NCBI RefSeq assembly: GCF_027942865.1
Contig: NC_134515.1
Span: 11,833,339-11,897,338, forward strand
Source of the DNA: Odontesthes bonariensis
Taxonomy: Eukaryota > Chordata > Actinopteri > Atheriniformes > Atherinopsidae
Direction: 5' to 3'
DNA length: 64,000 bases
The notes below the pieces were generated by a model that worked only from the letters and a program-made list of their open reading frames with translations, searched no databases and was not told where the DNA came from. Below, piece after piece: positions 12,926 to 25,972 of the stretch. Numbering within the stretch: the stretch's first letter is position 1; the number at the start of each line of letters is the position of its first letter. Position numbers and translations under genes: made by a program.

Positions 12926-15669
12926 ACTGTGTACTGGATAATGACGGTAATTAACCGCTCCTGATTTGTTTTCTTTGTATTGTATGATTTGTAATGTGCA
13001 AATCACCCGCTAGAAACTGCAGACACAAACAACAAATCAGTCACACAAAGCCTATTCAAGTCTTACTTTAGGTAAAAAACACATTTTTATACATTTTTAT
13101 TCACATTTTTATATTTCTAGAAAAAATAGGGACACTTAAAGAACTGCAAATTTCAACAGTGAGAAACATTCAAGAGCCGGCATCTGTTAACCATTAGTGG
13201 TGCCGCACCTTTAGGCAGCTCTACACTGACTACAGCATTTGGTCATGGTGGTGGCTGCTTGATTGGCCCAGATGTAAATCTGGTGTCAGGTATGATCAGC
13301 TCTTTTTCCAGAGAAAGCCATGTGTACATATTTAGAAATTACATCTTTAACCTTGCTTGTCCCTTTGGTTTCTTTAGTGTTACACATCAGAGGCTGGTAG
13401 GACCGCTGAATGTAAGAGTGCCGTGTGCAGTTTGATGACATCATCCTCCATGTGTTGACATTTAAACTTTTCAGACCTCTTAGTGCCAGCTTTAATGGCA
13501 CCAAAGATTCCCAGCGACTGATAAAAAGCTCTGTTATTCTAAATGAATAAACTCCCTAATTTTTATGTGTTTACATAGGATTTTCCACCATACTCTTATT
13601 CTACCTTTACTTCAAGGCACAAAATACTGCTAATCTGCCTGAGCAGTGCAGAATGAAATGAAACAAGTTTCTTTAAACAACTTAGAAACTCGCTGGTCCT
13701 AAAAACACTTATCCTTAACTCAGAAGTTCAAAAGAAATCTCATAAGAGGGAAATAAAGCCAGTCTGCGGAAGAAGTCTAACTTTAACCATCTCCCTCTAA
13801 GTATGCGAAATGGCCAAATATCAGTAATGTCAGAGGCACAGTGTTCCAGTTTATACAACTTAAAAGGCTCAAGAGTCCCTCACTGAGACATAAATCAGTG
13901 TGTAACTAGACTTTGGTAATTACCCAAATCTTTGGTGAGACCACAGCTTTCCATAAATCATAACATGGTCGAGGTTTGAGGGCAGCAGTGATATTCTTGT
14001 AAACAGTTCATAGATTGTTACTGTGCTGGAGGCATAGCAGAGGACATTCACAAACCAGCAAACTGTAAGACAACAATTAGCCATCCAACAAACACAGATG
14101 CACAATAGAAAATAGTGCTGCTGAGGATTCCTGACTGCTAAATCCCTTTCTTTGTGCTTTATCTTTTCCTTAATTACACTTTTGTAGTTTCCAGACTTGA
14201 AGAATTCCAACCCCATCATTTTCACTGTGAGCGTGCTCAGCACTAAGCGGGCAAACAATCAACACATCCTGACTGGTATAATAGCTCTTTGTGCTCACAC
14301 GCCCCACCACTGGAAACCTATTTAAGGATGTCGCATACAAAGTTTTCAAACCTACACCCACTTCAAGTGACCTAAGTCCAGTTTTTCCACCCGAGGCTCA
14401 ATCTCAAGTCTCCCACATTCATTCATACCGGCTGACAGATTGGGTTCTGGAGGCGGGGAGTGGTTGAATTCAGAATAGATGGATGGTGAAAAAAGACAGC
14501 AAAATACAAGCCTGTCTTTTATTTTCCCTCAAAAGTGAAAGAACCGTAAATCAACTCAACATCTCCCTGGAGCCAGATCACGACCCAAACTCCGCTGCTC
14601 TGGATTGAGACAGACACACACACACACACACACACACAGTCCAACTGAATATATGGACTTCACTGTGTTTAACTACTAATTTAAATCCAGTGACAAGCAC
14701 GTGTTGGTTTGACATATTTTATGCTTCCTCTACATGTGTTATTCAATTTTAAAGTCACTGGTGGAGTATGTGTACACAAAGCTGTGCAACAGATGAAATA
14801 AAGCAAAAGGTTTTTGGTACCAGTGGCACTGCTAACAGGAACTCATTTTTGTTCTTGCTCTTGTTGTCATTTTACAATTAGTAACCTAACTTGAACATCT
14901 ACATAATATTGTTTGGAGAGCTTAATTCCAACAATGTCAGACTAGAAACAACTTGTGAGACTGAAAAATAATCAGAAGATCTCAGAGACATTGCACGGTA
15001 TTTGCTAATAAATCTCGGTGGGAGCAGCAGGGTGCTGACTCTGCTCTTGTCTCGCAATAATAACATTCCACACACTGAGTTAAAGGTGGCCTTTGGGTGT
15101 TTTTGATCACTTATTGAGCGCTGGGGCCATTTTGTTTCAAGTCCTTTCCCATTTTGTTCATATGTCACACACATAGGAAAACCCACATGCATGTGGATTT
15201 TGCACATAGGTGCCCCCAGCTACATGTTATGCAACAGTGTAGAAAAATGTTAAAGCTTTTTTTTACCAGCAGAGGGAATGAACAAGATTTGCTAAACAGA
15301 TATAGATGATAATTTAGCAATTTTTTAGTTGTTTGCATTGTTTGTTAAATTCATTTGTTTAGATTTTAGATTCAGAATCTTTTAATTAAATCACTTGATA
15401 GTCTACAAAAGGCCAAATTAAGCTATTAGCACACTTGCAAATCAGAAGCAAATCAACTGAAATTCTCTTTTTGCTGTGTTGTCCTCAAGCACCTGATTTA
15501 GCTGCATAAAGCTGGAAGATGTGCAGAAAACCTTGTTTTATATCCGTGTGCATGAGCATTCAAATAGTTCTCCCTAAAGACTCAAGAAAGAATGTTTATA
15601 ATTCATATTTTCATCATTCCAATACTTCCAATACAGCAAGGTGAGAGTGAGAACTATATGAAAAATCAC
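12926..15669. other. gene-free interval
   Basis: AT-rich with the CA microsatellite at 14611. I see no coding block or repeat family I can name. Confidence 0.5.
14611..14638. repeat. (CA)n microsatellite
   Basis: About 14 uninterrupted CA units following GAGACAGA. Confidence 0.9.
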
Positions 15670-16130
15670 ATATTACATGTTTATGCATTTGGCAGACGCT
15701 TTTAACCAAAGTGACTGACGCTCGGTCGGTCATTCCACCACCGTGGACACATGCAAAGAGTCTGGATGGTCTTGAGCGTGGTGTAGGCACTGCTAGACGA
15801 CAAACCTTTGACGACCGGGGTGACCGACATAAGCCTTTGCGAGAGCATTCAAGTAGATGGGAGCCGATCCATTAAGCACTTTGTAGGCTAACATCAGTGA
15901 CTTGACGTGTACATGTACATCATATGTATCAGCTTGCAAGTGGGACACAGACAGATCCATGATGTCAGAGGACGGTGTTGTGTTAATGAGGCTTGAGTCA
16001 CTAGGGTGAGGCCACACAGCTTTAGTTCTCCTTGTCCACACCTTGTGTGTACTGTGACCCCATCAGTCACTTGATCTATTTCTAACTGTTGTCCATTGTA
16101 ATGTGGAGCGATCGCATCATTGTGTCTCAC
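15670..16130 (-). mobile_element. LINE 3'-end fragment (L2/Rex-type non-LTR retrotransposon)
   Basis: On the minus strand the region decodes LMLAYKVLNGSAPIYLNALA-KAYV, typical of the region after the reverse transcriptase in fish non-LTR elements, then CAGACTCTTTGCATGTG and WWNDR-like codons. It ends in the 3' tail AAAAGCGTCTGCCAAATGCA. The frame is broken in several places. Confidence 0.65.
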
Positions 16131-16944
16131 TCAGTGATATCTGCCTGACACTGACCTTTCCTATTCAGCCTGAAGAGGCATTTCTCACTTTACTTGGATA
16201 CATATCAGAAATCACCTATGTGTCAGTTTGTTTTTCTGACAACTTATTTGAAGAGTTACAAGATAAAGTGAACTTAAAGTGCTTTAGGAAGTGTTTACCA
16301 TTCATAACTGCAAGGAAATTTACAGTGACAGCCTTGTTCACATTTTCTAAATTACTGAATACAGCCTTTGTGTATTTATCTACATAACCTTTGCCTCTTG
16401 TTCTTCCTGGTTGTGATGTTCTAGAAGGTTCAGTAAAACATTAAAACAGCATCTTATCTAACACAGTCCAGGCTTTTATACAGCTTATGTTCACATTACA
16501 TCTCTCATATTACAGCATTTAAACTAAGGCTCCAGTTAATGTTTATCTCCCAAACACTCCCTACATCATTTATTTTGGATTATACAAACAGTAATGTTAG
16601 AGCAATATACAAAGATCATATTTTATATGACTGTACCTTATCTTGTTAACATGGAAATCAGCCATGGCTACTTTGTTTGAGAGGTTGTTTAATTATTTTT
16701 CTTTCTCCCATGTTTGTGACCAGTCCTTACTGTGAGAGGCTCTGAAATGTTTGGTTAGCCAGTATTCTTGTATAATTTGTGACAAGGGGCCACTGCAAAA
16801 AGTTCCATGAGAAATATGTGAATATACATTTCATTCCCATCAAAATAGCTCCGAGGCTGAGCAATAAAATTTAATCTTGATGGGAGATTTAAATAGGCAA
16901 TAGCATGGCAGATATTTCCAGGTGTCCTAACAGAAAAGTTTTAA

Positions 16945-17130
16945 ATCTAGACCCCGATACAGCCGGTAGGTTTTTAATCTGAGGACTTCCAGCTGCACGT
17001 AAAGAGAGGAGCTGGCATGATATAGTGGTATGATGTGATCAGTTTTCCTGGTTTTAGTTGTTGCAGCTGTATTCTGTACTAGCTGGAGCCTGTTGAGTGA
17101 TATCTGATTTGCATCTGTTAAATGACCTTT
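16945..17130 (-). mobile_element. second LINE fragment
   Basis: The minus-strand frame has LNRLQLVQNTAATTKTRKTD-HIIPLY, matching the QLNRLQLVQNAAARL...HI.P motif of fish L2/Rex-type LINEs. The following residues decay rapidly. Confidence 0.6.
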
Positions 17131-17259
17131 GAAACAAGGACAATAGAACAACTACTTTAACCTTAAAACAGGTTGAATCTTGTCAATATTTTTTATATGA
17201 CTGAAACTGGACCGGACCAGCTCGGTGATGTGATAAAATACACTTTTCTTGTGGTTCAC

Positions 17260-17435
17260 CAGTTGCCAGACGCTTTTATCCAAAGCAGCTTACACTCATA
17301 GCCCAGGTAGCATAAGGGGGTCTTGCCTAAGGACCCCTACTGGAGGTAGTACCTTTCATGCAGGGGGTGAGGTCAGGATTCAAACTCCAGTCACCCACAT
17401 GAAGGGCAGCAATCTTACCACTAAACAATCCAGTC
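17260..17435 (-). mobile_element. tRNA-derived SINE with LINE-type 3' tail
   Basis: On the minus strand, TTTAGTGGTAAGATTGCTGC (A-box side) and GGAGTTTGAATCC (B box; plus 17376-17388) form a tRNA-like head. The 3' end is GCTGCTTTGGATAAAAGCGT-CTGGCAACTGG. That tail matches the LINE tail at about 15.69 kb on the same strand. Confidence 0.65.
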
Positions 17436-18984
17436 GACCAGTGCAACAGATTGAGTTTGGTCCAGCGTTCATTTGATATCAAGGACATGGAGGAAGGTGA
17501 CACTGTATAAAAAGGTAACTGTTAACAGCACAAAAACAAATAATCAAAAAAGCCATTTCAAAAGGTGGCATTAAGGAATTATTAATTTATATTAAATTGT
17601 AGCGGAACCAAGTGAAATTCCTTTGCTAAGATCAGGATTTTGAATCATAGGTTTTATTTTGAGAAAACTCTTGAAGGTGGAGTTCCTCATTCTGGAGAAA
17701 GACTGTTGGACTTCAAGTCAACAACCAAGCACACATCCTTCAAGAATGTTTGCTTGGTTGTTGCGAGAAAAATATTATGATCTAAAATGCCCAAACTAAG
17801 TTCACACAAGTGCACGATCACACTCCAAACGGAGTGAGGACTTGCAAGAGTTTTCACAAAACAACATAAATTTGTATTTCATCTAACATAGCATTTCAAA
17901 TGATGCAACAATGTAAATAATCCTGCTTCTGTTTTTAGGTTTTGTGGCATTAGAAATCTTCCCTAAAAATCTATACAATTTACACAACCTGTTTTCATAA
18001 CATTTCTACTCATTGGGTTCAATTCAACAGCATCTCTGTTAATCAGGTCCATCAATAGAGCCTATTTTTATATGGATATTCAAGATTATTACAACTAGAA
18101 CAAGAGTAACACGAATAACAAGAACAGGAGTGGAAAAGGAAGCTGTTCAAAAGGAAAAAGAAAAAAAGGATTGGGTTCAGTGTTCAGAAAAATCCTCTGA
18201 ATTCTTCCTCAGACAATGCGGCTGTACCTTTCAATTAGTTTGTACTTTGCGTTCCTCTATATACAGTTGACAACTTGCACCTCCGGTATTCCATTAGTCA
18301 AACACTGAGGTCGGAAAGAAAATATCATATGTCCCTTTCTGAGAAAGAATGTTGAGGTTTAACATTAACCTTGTAGAAATTTTAATCTAAAAATTTGCAT
18401 ATGACTCCCTGCAGTTCAGTCCAGAGCTGAGGAAATGACAGATTTTACACAGAATAAACCATGCTATATCATTATCATATATAATTTTTGCTATATGAAT
18501 TGAAAAATAGATTTTATATCTTATCATCTTTTATGAAAGATAAAATACATATTTTGATGAAGGTTTTCAAGTACAATTCTGCAAAAACACCAAATTATGT
18601 AGAAGCTATGTGGAGAGCCTTTGTATACTCCCAACAGTTAACTGCAACAAAAAGCCCAAACCCTGTTTTCTTATCGCATGAGGAAGTAGGCACCCACATA
18701 GGAGTCCACACAACACAAAAGCTTCCAAATGTTATGACTTGCAACAAATCATAACACCCTTGTATCGTAAGTCTCCCGTGCAGCTGTAGACAGCGTGGCT
18801 GACACGAACCTTTTCAAGTCTTAGGATTCAACCATGAATCAGACTTCAGGCTCAGAGCTCGAGGGAAAATAAGCCGGTGAAGCACTTCAGAACTTTTTAC
18901 AAGGTGATATGCTGGTTATAAAGGTTTAGGTCCTGTGCAAGAAATACAGCCTCACAACAATCTCTTGTCCAGCTGTTCATTTTA

Positions 18985-20345
18985 AAATCCTTTAATGCAC
19001 AGTGCAGATGTAAAGTGCTCAGAACCACATTGTCCACATTTTGTTTGATTTCTGACCCATCTTAAAACAGATACTTCTTCTCTCATAAATCTACAAATGG
19101 TCTGCAAATGATGCTTTTGTTTATCTAAAATATAAAGCTGCAACATGCCATTTAACTCTTGTAAGTGTTCAGACTATCTATCTTTTCACTCACAGTTGAG
19201 CTATGGTGTGCACTGCCACCAGTGGTCATTGGGATTCATTCAACTTGACTGGACTCCATCTGTGTACCAATGGAGTTAATTGGACATAATGAAGTAGGAA
19301 GACACTTCGCTGTGTACAAGGTCTCATAGTCAATACACTATGACAGAGACAAGGTGGTGAAAAATGTTCAGACTTTCATCTAGGAATGCACAGATGTGTC
19401 AGCCTAACATCTGCATCAGCCAATATTCAGCTTGTTGACTACAATTAGGCTATAGGCAAGTGGGATAACATCAATCAATCGCAGTGGCTGATATTCACCA
19501 GCTGTTTCCTGGTTGTGGTGCATCGACTTTGCCCTGAAACCAACAATATTTTTTTACATCTAACTTTGTTGGCCTCAGAACAGTTTTATTGGGCCATTTA
19601 AGAACTGAGAAGTCATTGATTGTCAGTGGTTCGGCAGGTTAAAGACTAAAGACTTTGATACATTATTTGAAAGAATTTATAATCATCCAAAGGTCGTTTT
19701 TCTGAAGGCCTGAAACTCTTTAAAACTGTTAATTAATTTTCTATAATTAACACTTCATTGTTTCCTTCGCCTTAGAGAGAAAATAAATGATAGAGAACAG
19801 TATTTGCCATCAGCCACAATCTTATCTTTAACAGATATCATTATTTTGGTATCAGCCCTGACTTTTACAATTGGTGCCTACCCACTTGCAACACTCGAAT
19901 GTTTCAAGACAAAAATCTAAAGAAGGATACAAGAACATTTCTACAGCATTTAAAATGCCCAGAACCCCATTAGCTTCCATCATTCTTAAAAAGAACAAGT
20001 TTGGAACCGCAAACAGAGGTTTTAGATATGCTTAGTTAAACAGGGCGAAAGACGTGCCATCAGATTGGTGACCAGCAAGCCAATGGTTATGATGAATGAG
20101 GTCCAGGGTTCCTTTGTGTTGATGGGAGAACCTTACAGAGGGACAAGCATCAATGCAGCACTCCATCAATCGCGCCTTAATGGTAGAGTGGTTGGTCAGA
20201 AACCAAACTTCACCAGAGATAAATTGGCTGTTTTTCGAACTGGCTGGTTTGAATATTTCTACAAGGAATTCAGAAGGAAATGTGTGACACACTTGTGGGA
20301 TCATTCTCATGAAGACATTTTTTTCTGCTTTGTTGTTATTATAGT
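18985..20345 (+). pseudogene. Tc1-like transposon fossil split by another insertion
   Basis: The left part has GACTGGACTCCATCTGTG followed by AATTGGACATAATGAAG, typical 5' non-coding sequence of a teleost Tc1 family. After about 0.5 kb of unrelated DNA the transposase N-terminal region resumes: GAAGGATACAAGAACATTTC, then AAGAAGTTTGGAACC, then GTGACCAGCAAGCCAATGGT and CAGCACTCCATCAATCGCGC. Frames are broken. The catalytic half is missing or beyond recognition. Confidence 0.65.
19382..19882. mobile_element. hAT-like non-autonomous insertion within the Tc1 fossil
   Basis: The interval begins CTAGGAATGCACAGATGTGT and ends GGTATCAGCCCTGACT...TTGGTGCCTACC. This fits the diverged termini of the fish element whose ends read TAGGGATGCACCGATA with internal (AT)CGGTATCGGC repeats. 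No clear target duplication remains. Confidence 0.4.
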
Positions 20346-21369
20346 GGGTTAACATCTGAGTCCATTTCATGATTATTCAGAAACTGAAAACCTTTAAAGT
20401 ACCTTTTTATTGGCACTTTTGGAAAATTGCCCATCTCCATGTTGTTGATCAAACATTTTACTTAACTTAGCATCAGTGTCTTGTTGCTTTTTGAATGACC
20501 TGAATCAGTAACTGGTGGTTCAAGTCACCAGATGGAGGCATCACAGTGCGTTCAGAAATGTTTGAAAATTAAGTTTGTTTTCAGCATCTTAAAAAAGTTT
20601 TTTTTTTTTTTTTTTAAAGTAACCATTTTAGCTGGTTTTCTGTGTCCACTCATGTGAGGACAAATTGTCAAAACACCCGTGTGGAATGTAGCGAGCTTGT
20701 TGCCAAAAGCACACAAGAAAACAAGCACTTATCAGTGTCTGAAAAAAGAACCTCCAAATTTTCAGCATTCTTTTTGTTTTCTGGCTAAAACTGGGCTTTT
20801 GAAATGTCATGCTGTGGCAAAGAATTCAAGGGGAGAACAGCCCAGAAATATAGATGAGGTCTGCTTTAAGGTCAGTGGCGTACAAGTCCGCCTTGACATA
20901 GCTCAAGAGAAGTTTATAGTCTTGGAAAAAAAAAATACAAATCTGAAGGAGGGGGAACATGAACGGAAGTCTTCCTTGTCTTAGCTTTTTAATGGCATGC
21001 TCCAGTCGCATCTGCTTCTTCTCACGCTGCAAACGGGGTGTCAATTAACATTCCAAGTTTTGGCCTGTCAGAGCCCTATAAATCACTTTTGCCTCAGCTT
21101 CTCTGCTTGTATTTATTCCCACTGTATAGGCATAATAACAAGATACAGAAAAAGAACAAAGCTCGGGCATGACCTTTGCACTTCTCACCAGCTTATGCTG
21201 CAGCAGTCATCTTTTATTTTACACACAGCACTGTTTGACTGGATCAGACCTGTTGGATGAAGATGAAAAATCATAGACAATAACACACTTCTGGCAGCTG
21301 TATTGTTACATCAAAATAAAAAGTTTAAGAACTTTACCACTGAGGTAAACAGCCTGTCTGTATTTGATT

Positions 21370-21745
21370 GCAGTGGTAGCAGAAGTATTTACATCACTGA
21401 CTTAAGTAAAAGTATCAATGACACAATGCAAAAACAAAAGTCCTGTTGAAAAAATGTTTACTAAAGTATGAAGGTACTGCCAAAAGTGGAAAGTATTCAA
21501 ATGAAAAATATTCAGTCTAGATAGATTATTAATTCCATCAGAAGTTGCCAAATCATTTCGACTGTATCTGTACAAAATGTTGAAATAAATTTGGATAAAT
21601 ATCAAAACTTATACCTTAATAACTTAATATATTCTGAGGAAAACTCTCAATTTGTAATTAGTAACAGCAACGGTTACAAAAAAAAGAATATTGTAAAAAG
21701 TACTATTGTTCGCTCTGAGGTGTAGAGGAGTACAAAAAGAAATTG
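21370..21745. repeat. teleost dispersed repeat with ACTTAAGTAAAAGTA motif
   Basis: CTTAAGTAAAAGTATCAATG, AAAGTCCTGTTGAAAA, then GTACTATTGTTCGCTCTGAG and GTAGAGGAGTACAAA follow the order of a very abundant teleost interspersed repeat. The family class is unknown to me. Confidence 0.5.
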
Positions 21746-22996
21746 GACTCAACTATACTAAATGACTTAATTTTAACCTCTGTTTGGTTATTTGCTCTTG
21801 GACGAGCACTTCCAAAAATAATGAAAATAGTTAAAGTTACTGCAGCGCTGAGCATCAAATGTTCCCAAATAGAATTTCAATCACCACTAAATCCCCACAG
21901 GCCTCCAATCCGTTGGCTTGAAAACTCTTGAATTGGACTGAAGCAGCCGGAAACCCTAATGTTCAAGCCACAGTCTTAAAATTCCCAAAACCGTAGAGAT
22001 GTTTTCCTCCAGGGATGAGTCTTTAACTACAGCTTTGACAGCCATGGTGCTCATTTCTAGTGCTCCATATCCATTTGAATGCTGCTCTAAAACTTAGCCA
22101 CAGGGATGCTTTTAGAAGCCGTGACATTCATACTTTTGTTGTTTCACATATAAGACAAATGTTTTACGCACTCAAGTTCCACGAAACCAGAATCGTTGCT
22201 CATGTGTTTTTATAGACAATATGCCACGTAAACCCCAGTATCTGATCCAACCAAGAAGGAAAAAGTAGGTTTTGGGGTGTCTTTAGAGGTATTTTTGGAG
22301 TCAGATTGCAATTTGTTTATAAAACAAATAGAAGATAATGACAATTCAACATGCACACAGGGGTATAGACTGATTTTTGTCAGGCTGAATATTTTTCTCA
22401 AAATTTGAAACTTTACCTGATCTGACGTGGAATAGTGGGTGGAGCCTGATGGGGCTGTCAGAGTTAATCTATCAGAACAGACAGAACAGGTCTTTTATCA
22501 TGTAATAATGAGAGAGGTTTAGTAAAACTGAACTAATTTCTTTGCATGCTGCTGTCTAGGAGAAGTAATTTCTTATTCTATAATGTGATAATATTCAATA
22601 TTTATATTCATAAACACATAAAAGCTCTTTGATGAATTGAAAATAAATGATAAATCTCCTTTAAAACACTCATCTGCACAAACACGGTAACTGACATAAA
22701 AAACATGAGCGACCGAACTGGAATCATAGAGCAACCCAGTTCTATAGGTCCATTACATTTTAGTGAACATGTGTTAGTGCAACGGTGTTAGTATTTATCA
22801 ATATAATTAATCAAACATCACAAACTCTGACTGGAAAGCTGACTTTACGTGAAAATTTTAGAAATAAAAGTATATAATATTCATCAAGAGGTCTGAGTAT
22901 ACTTTCTAAATATTTCAGTCATTAATCTTAAAAAGAAGTTAGTTAGTTAATCTTTTTTTCTTTTTTTTAAATGCTTATCTTGCTTTCTAATCATTC

Positions 22997-23160
22997 ATCA
23001 ATTCATTTTCTATACCTGGGCTAACGGTGGGGTTGACCCCGGACAGGTCGCCAGTCTGTCACAGAGACAAACAACCATGCACGCTCGAACTCACTTCCAG
23101 AGTCAACTTAAAATCGCCACTTAATCTGACATGCATGTTTTTGGTTGGTGGGAATTAAAT
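22997..23160. repeat. teleost dispersed repeat (GGTCGCCAGTCTGTC family)
   Basis: GGACAGGTCGCCAGTCTGTC, GAGACAAACAACCATGCACG and ACATGCATGTTTTTGG occur in the order of a ubiquitous fish repeat. The copy is truncated and diverged. Confidence 0.6.
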
Positions 23161-24790
23161 ACATAACATTGAATATTTTTGGTAAATAAAATAAAATTAC
23201 CAAGTAGAATGTTTTTGACTCATTGGAGTTCACTACATCTTCTTTTAGAACTTGAGGAGGTTATATTCATGTACTCAAAAGTAAAGTATAAGTGAAGACA
23301 CAGTGAGACAACAAGCTGTGGTGTCTTTTCTGAGCATGGCTGACCGATGTTTTCATGTCTATATATGACCCAACTGAATAATCAAAGTCTTGCTGACTGC
23401 AAACAAGAAACACTTACTTTATTTTTTTGCCAGGTTTCTGCAACAGAGGATGCAAATATTTATTAGACATGTTCAACTTCAAGATTGTTAGCTATGTCAA
23501 CATGGAGCTCAAGTCAAGTTAAAAATTCAAGAACAATCCCTTTTCATTGTGATTTGAAATGACAGTTGCACTCTCTGGTAGCCTGGGCTTGAACCTTTGC
23601 CTTGTAGTTTAATCAGATACTGACATCTTCTGGTGGCTGAATTGACTGCAGCCCTGCCCTGTGATGAGCAATGACTAAACAGGTAAAGTATTTAACTGCT
23701 AAATTGTGGAAACCTGAGAAAAATGTTGCAACATATTGCAGAGACATGAACCTTTTCAGCTGAACAGATAAAATGTTGATTACAGGTTGCTTTAAGGGAC
23801 ACACCAGTTTGCATCTGAACACAACCAGAATCAATAACCAAACAAAAAGACCAAACACAGAGTTAGGGACCATTTAATGATCTTCAGAAGTAAGTTAAAC
23901 AACCATTTATGTTACAGTTTAAAATGTCCTCATGGAGGAACAGCAAAATACACTCAAAATGAAGATTGATCAAAAGACATTTTTCATATTAATCACCGTT
24001 TAAAGATTGTTTTTTTTTTTTTTTTTCTGTCATTTGTATATCAAAAATTATAAGTGCCTTCAACGTAACCATGAGCGTATTCAGCTTGCAGTCATGGAAA
24101 TATTTACACCACAAAACTGACAAGCATGGTTTTACTTTCAGCATCGGTTTCATACACCTCATCTCTCCTGTCTCTTATCAGACTGCTTTGTTTTGTTGCA
24201 CAAAACAAAAATGAAGACCCTGAAGAAAGACAACTGTAATGGGGGAAATACACAAGAGCACAGATTAAGGACATCAGTATTTACAGCTTGGCTCAAGCAG
24301 ACAGTTGAGATGAGGGAGGGACACAGATGATCGACACATCCATTAGCGGCATGATGTCAAGTATAAGTCACATTCTTTGCCTTTATGATCCCATCTTACC
24401 CTTTAAGATCTGAAAATAAAGCATGCCATAGCACACCTGACACAAAGGAGTGGCCTAAATGACTTCAGTATGCAATTCTTAATACACGAGGAGAATGGTT
24501 TTCGGACAGCAGGGGGCAGTACAGGATCACATGGGGGAATGAAACGGAAACAGAGAAATGCAACCCCTTCAGTACAAAAGAAAATCCTTCAGATGAAGAT
24601 AAGTTTTCATCATGTAAAAAGCACTGTAGTAACAGCATTATGTTGATGAACAACACCAAAAACAAGAGAATAAAACAAAAATTGAACGTGCCCTCTGAAT
24701 GGCAAAATACAAAGTCACATATGAAAATAGATTCTGATCAAATGTAGTTTTACATACATAAGTGTGTTGAGCATTTGCAGAAGATATTTT
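23161..24790. other. interval beyond the spen 3' end
   Basis: No gene recognised. Contains an 18-nt poly-T tract near 24009. If spen uses a more distal poly(A) site, part of this is its 3'UTR. Confidence 0.45.
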
Positions 24791-24810
24791 GGCACAAAAT
24801 CAATTTGTGT

Positions 24811-24816
24811 TTTATT
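24811..24816 (-). promoter_or_regulatory. candidate poly(A) signal of spen
   Basis: Plus-strand TTTATT reads AATAAA on the minus strand, about 1.0 kb downstream of the spen stop. It is the first canonical hexamer I find below the stop codon. The implied 3'UTR (about 24.79-25.84 kb) contains a 29-nt poly-T tract (25711-25739) and a 22-nt poly-A tract (25052-25073) on the plus strand. Placement is a guess without transcript data. Confidence 0.4.
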
Positions 24817-25409
24817 TGTTTTTGCAAATGTCCTTCAAAATGTTCCACATTCTTGCCCTGCCCAAAGAAAAAAAGTGGAAAAAAAATAAATACAAAAAGA
24901 GAAAACGAGAAACAGGACAGAAATAAAGAAACAAATATTTCATGTTCTGTCTTTTAAAATAATTAACTTGGTCTTACCACATTGTTTCAGTTTTTAAATA
25001 TTTATAATATTTACAGTTTTAGCATTGTCCGCATTACCGTTAGGCTTAAAGAAAAAAAAAAAAAAAAAAAAAAGAAATATTCTTAATATAGTCCCCTGTT
25101 GAGGCATTGAGTGTAAACTGTACAACTCTTTAACGTCCCATCACGAGTTCCTGGGGTGGGGAACACTTTGCGATGGAAAGCCGAGTCCGGAAATGACGTA
25201 GAAATTTGCTGATGGTGAAGGAGCAAAAGCAGTAAAAGCAGTATGACTAATGAGGCTAAAATGATTCTTGATCATTTTCCAGGCATTGATTTCTTTACTC
25301 TAGCACAAGCATGACTGATCACAAGAATAAATCCATAACATGTATCATTTTATACTCAAATCTGTACATAGTTCAACATAGTGCAATGACTTCTCACATC
25401 ATCTTTTTT

Positions 25410-25440
<31 letters not shown>

Positions 25441-25707
25441 TCACAATCACTTTTATGAAGGTAAAAAATATCCCATTGGAAGGTCACCATCCACAGCTTT
25501 ATGAATGTCATGACTACAAAAGGCTGTGTACACCACCTCCAAAAATGGCCAAAAAAAATGAGGAGAAATCAGTAATGATCATCAAAAATCCCCATTCGAC
25601 CCTTTGTATCCTCTTCAAAAGGGTATAGTTTTTGGAATTCATCATCACTGGGTGACTTAAGGACTTGGTGAAGTGAAGGAGAAAGGATGAGTCCAAGATA
25701 AATTAGT

Positions 25708-25710
<3 letters not shown>

Positions 25711-25739
<29 letters not shown>
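25711..25739. repeat. poly-T tract
   Basis: Twenty-nine consecutive T, within the presumed spen 3'UTR (poly-A in the transcript). It could be a poly(A) tail remnant or a slippage tract. Confidence 0.9.
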
Positions 25740-25743
<4 letters not shown>

Positions 25744-25840
25744 TAAAACTCATACAAATATGAGACAATTCCAGTTTTCAAACTGTCAAAAAGGGCTGGT
25801 GTTGGCTTTGTTCAGGAAAAAATAAATAAAATGGAGGTAA

Positions 25841-25972
25841 TTAAACTGAGGCAATAACAATCATGAGGTGAGGGGAAATGCTGGAGATGCTGTTGAGAAG
25901 GTCCGGGGCCAGGCGTGAAAGGTGGCTCTCCGAGAATTCACATGGTGGGAAAATCTGCACCACATAAGCTGG
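25841..25972 (-). CDS. spen: spen coding exon 15: end of SPOC and stop codon
   Basis: Forty-four codons including TAA (plus-strand tta 25841-25843). Encodes PAYVVQIFPPCEFSESHLSR, then LAPDLLNSISSISPHLMIVI-ASV, the invariant family C terminus. Confidence 0.95.
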   Translation of the reverse strand, partial: PAYVVQIFPPCEFSESHLSRLAPDLLNSISSISPHLMIVIASV

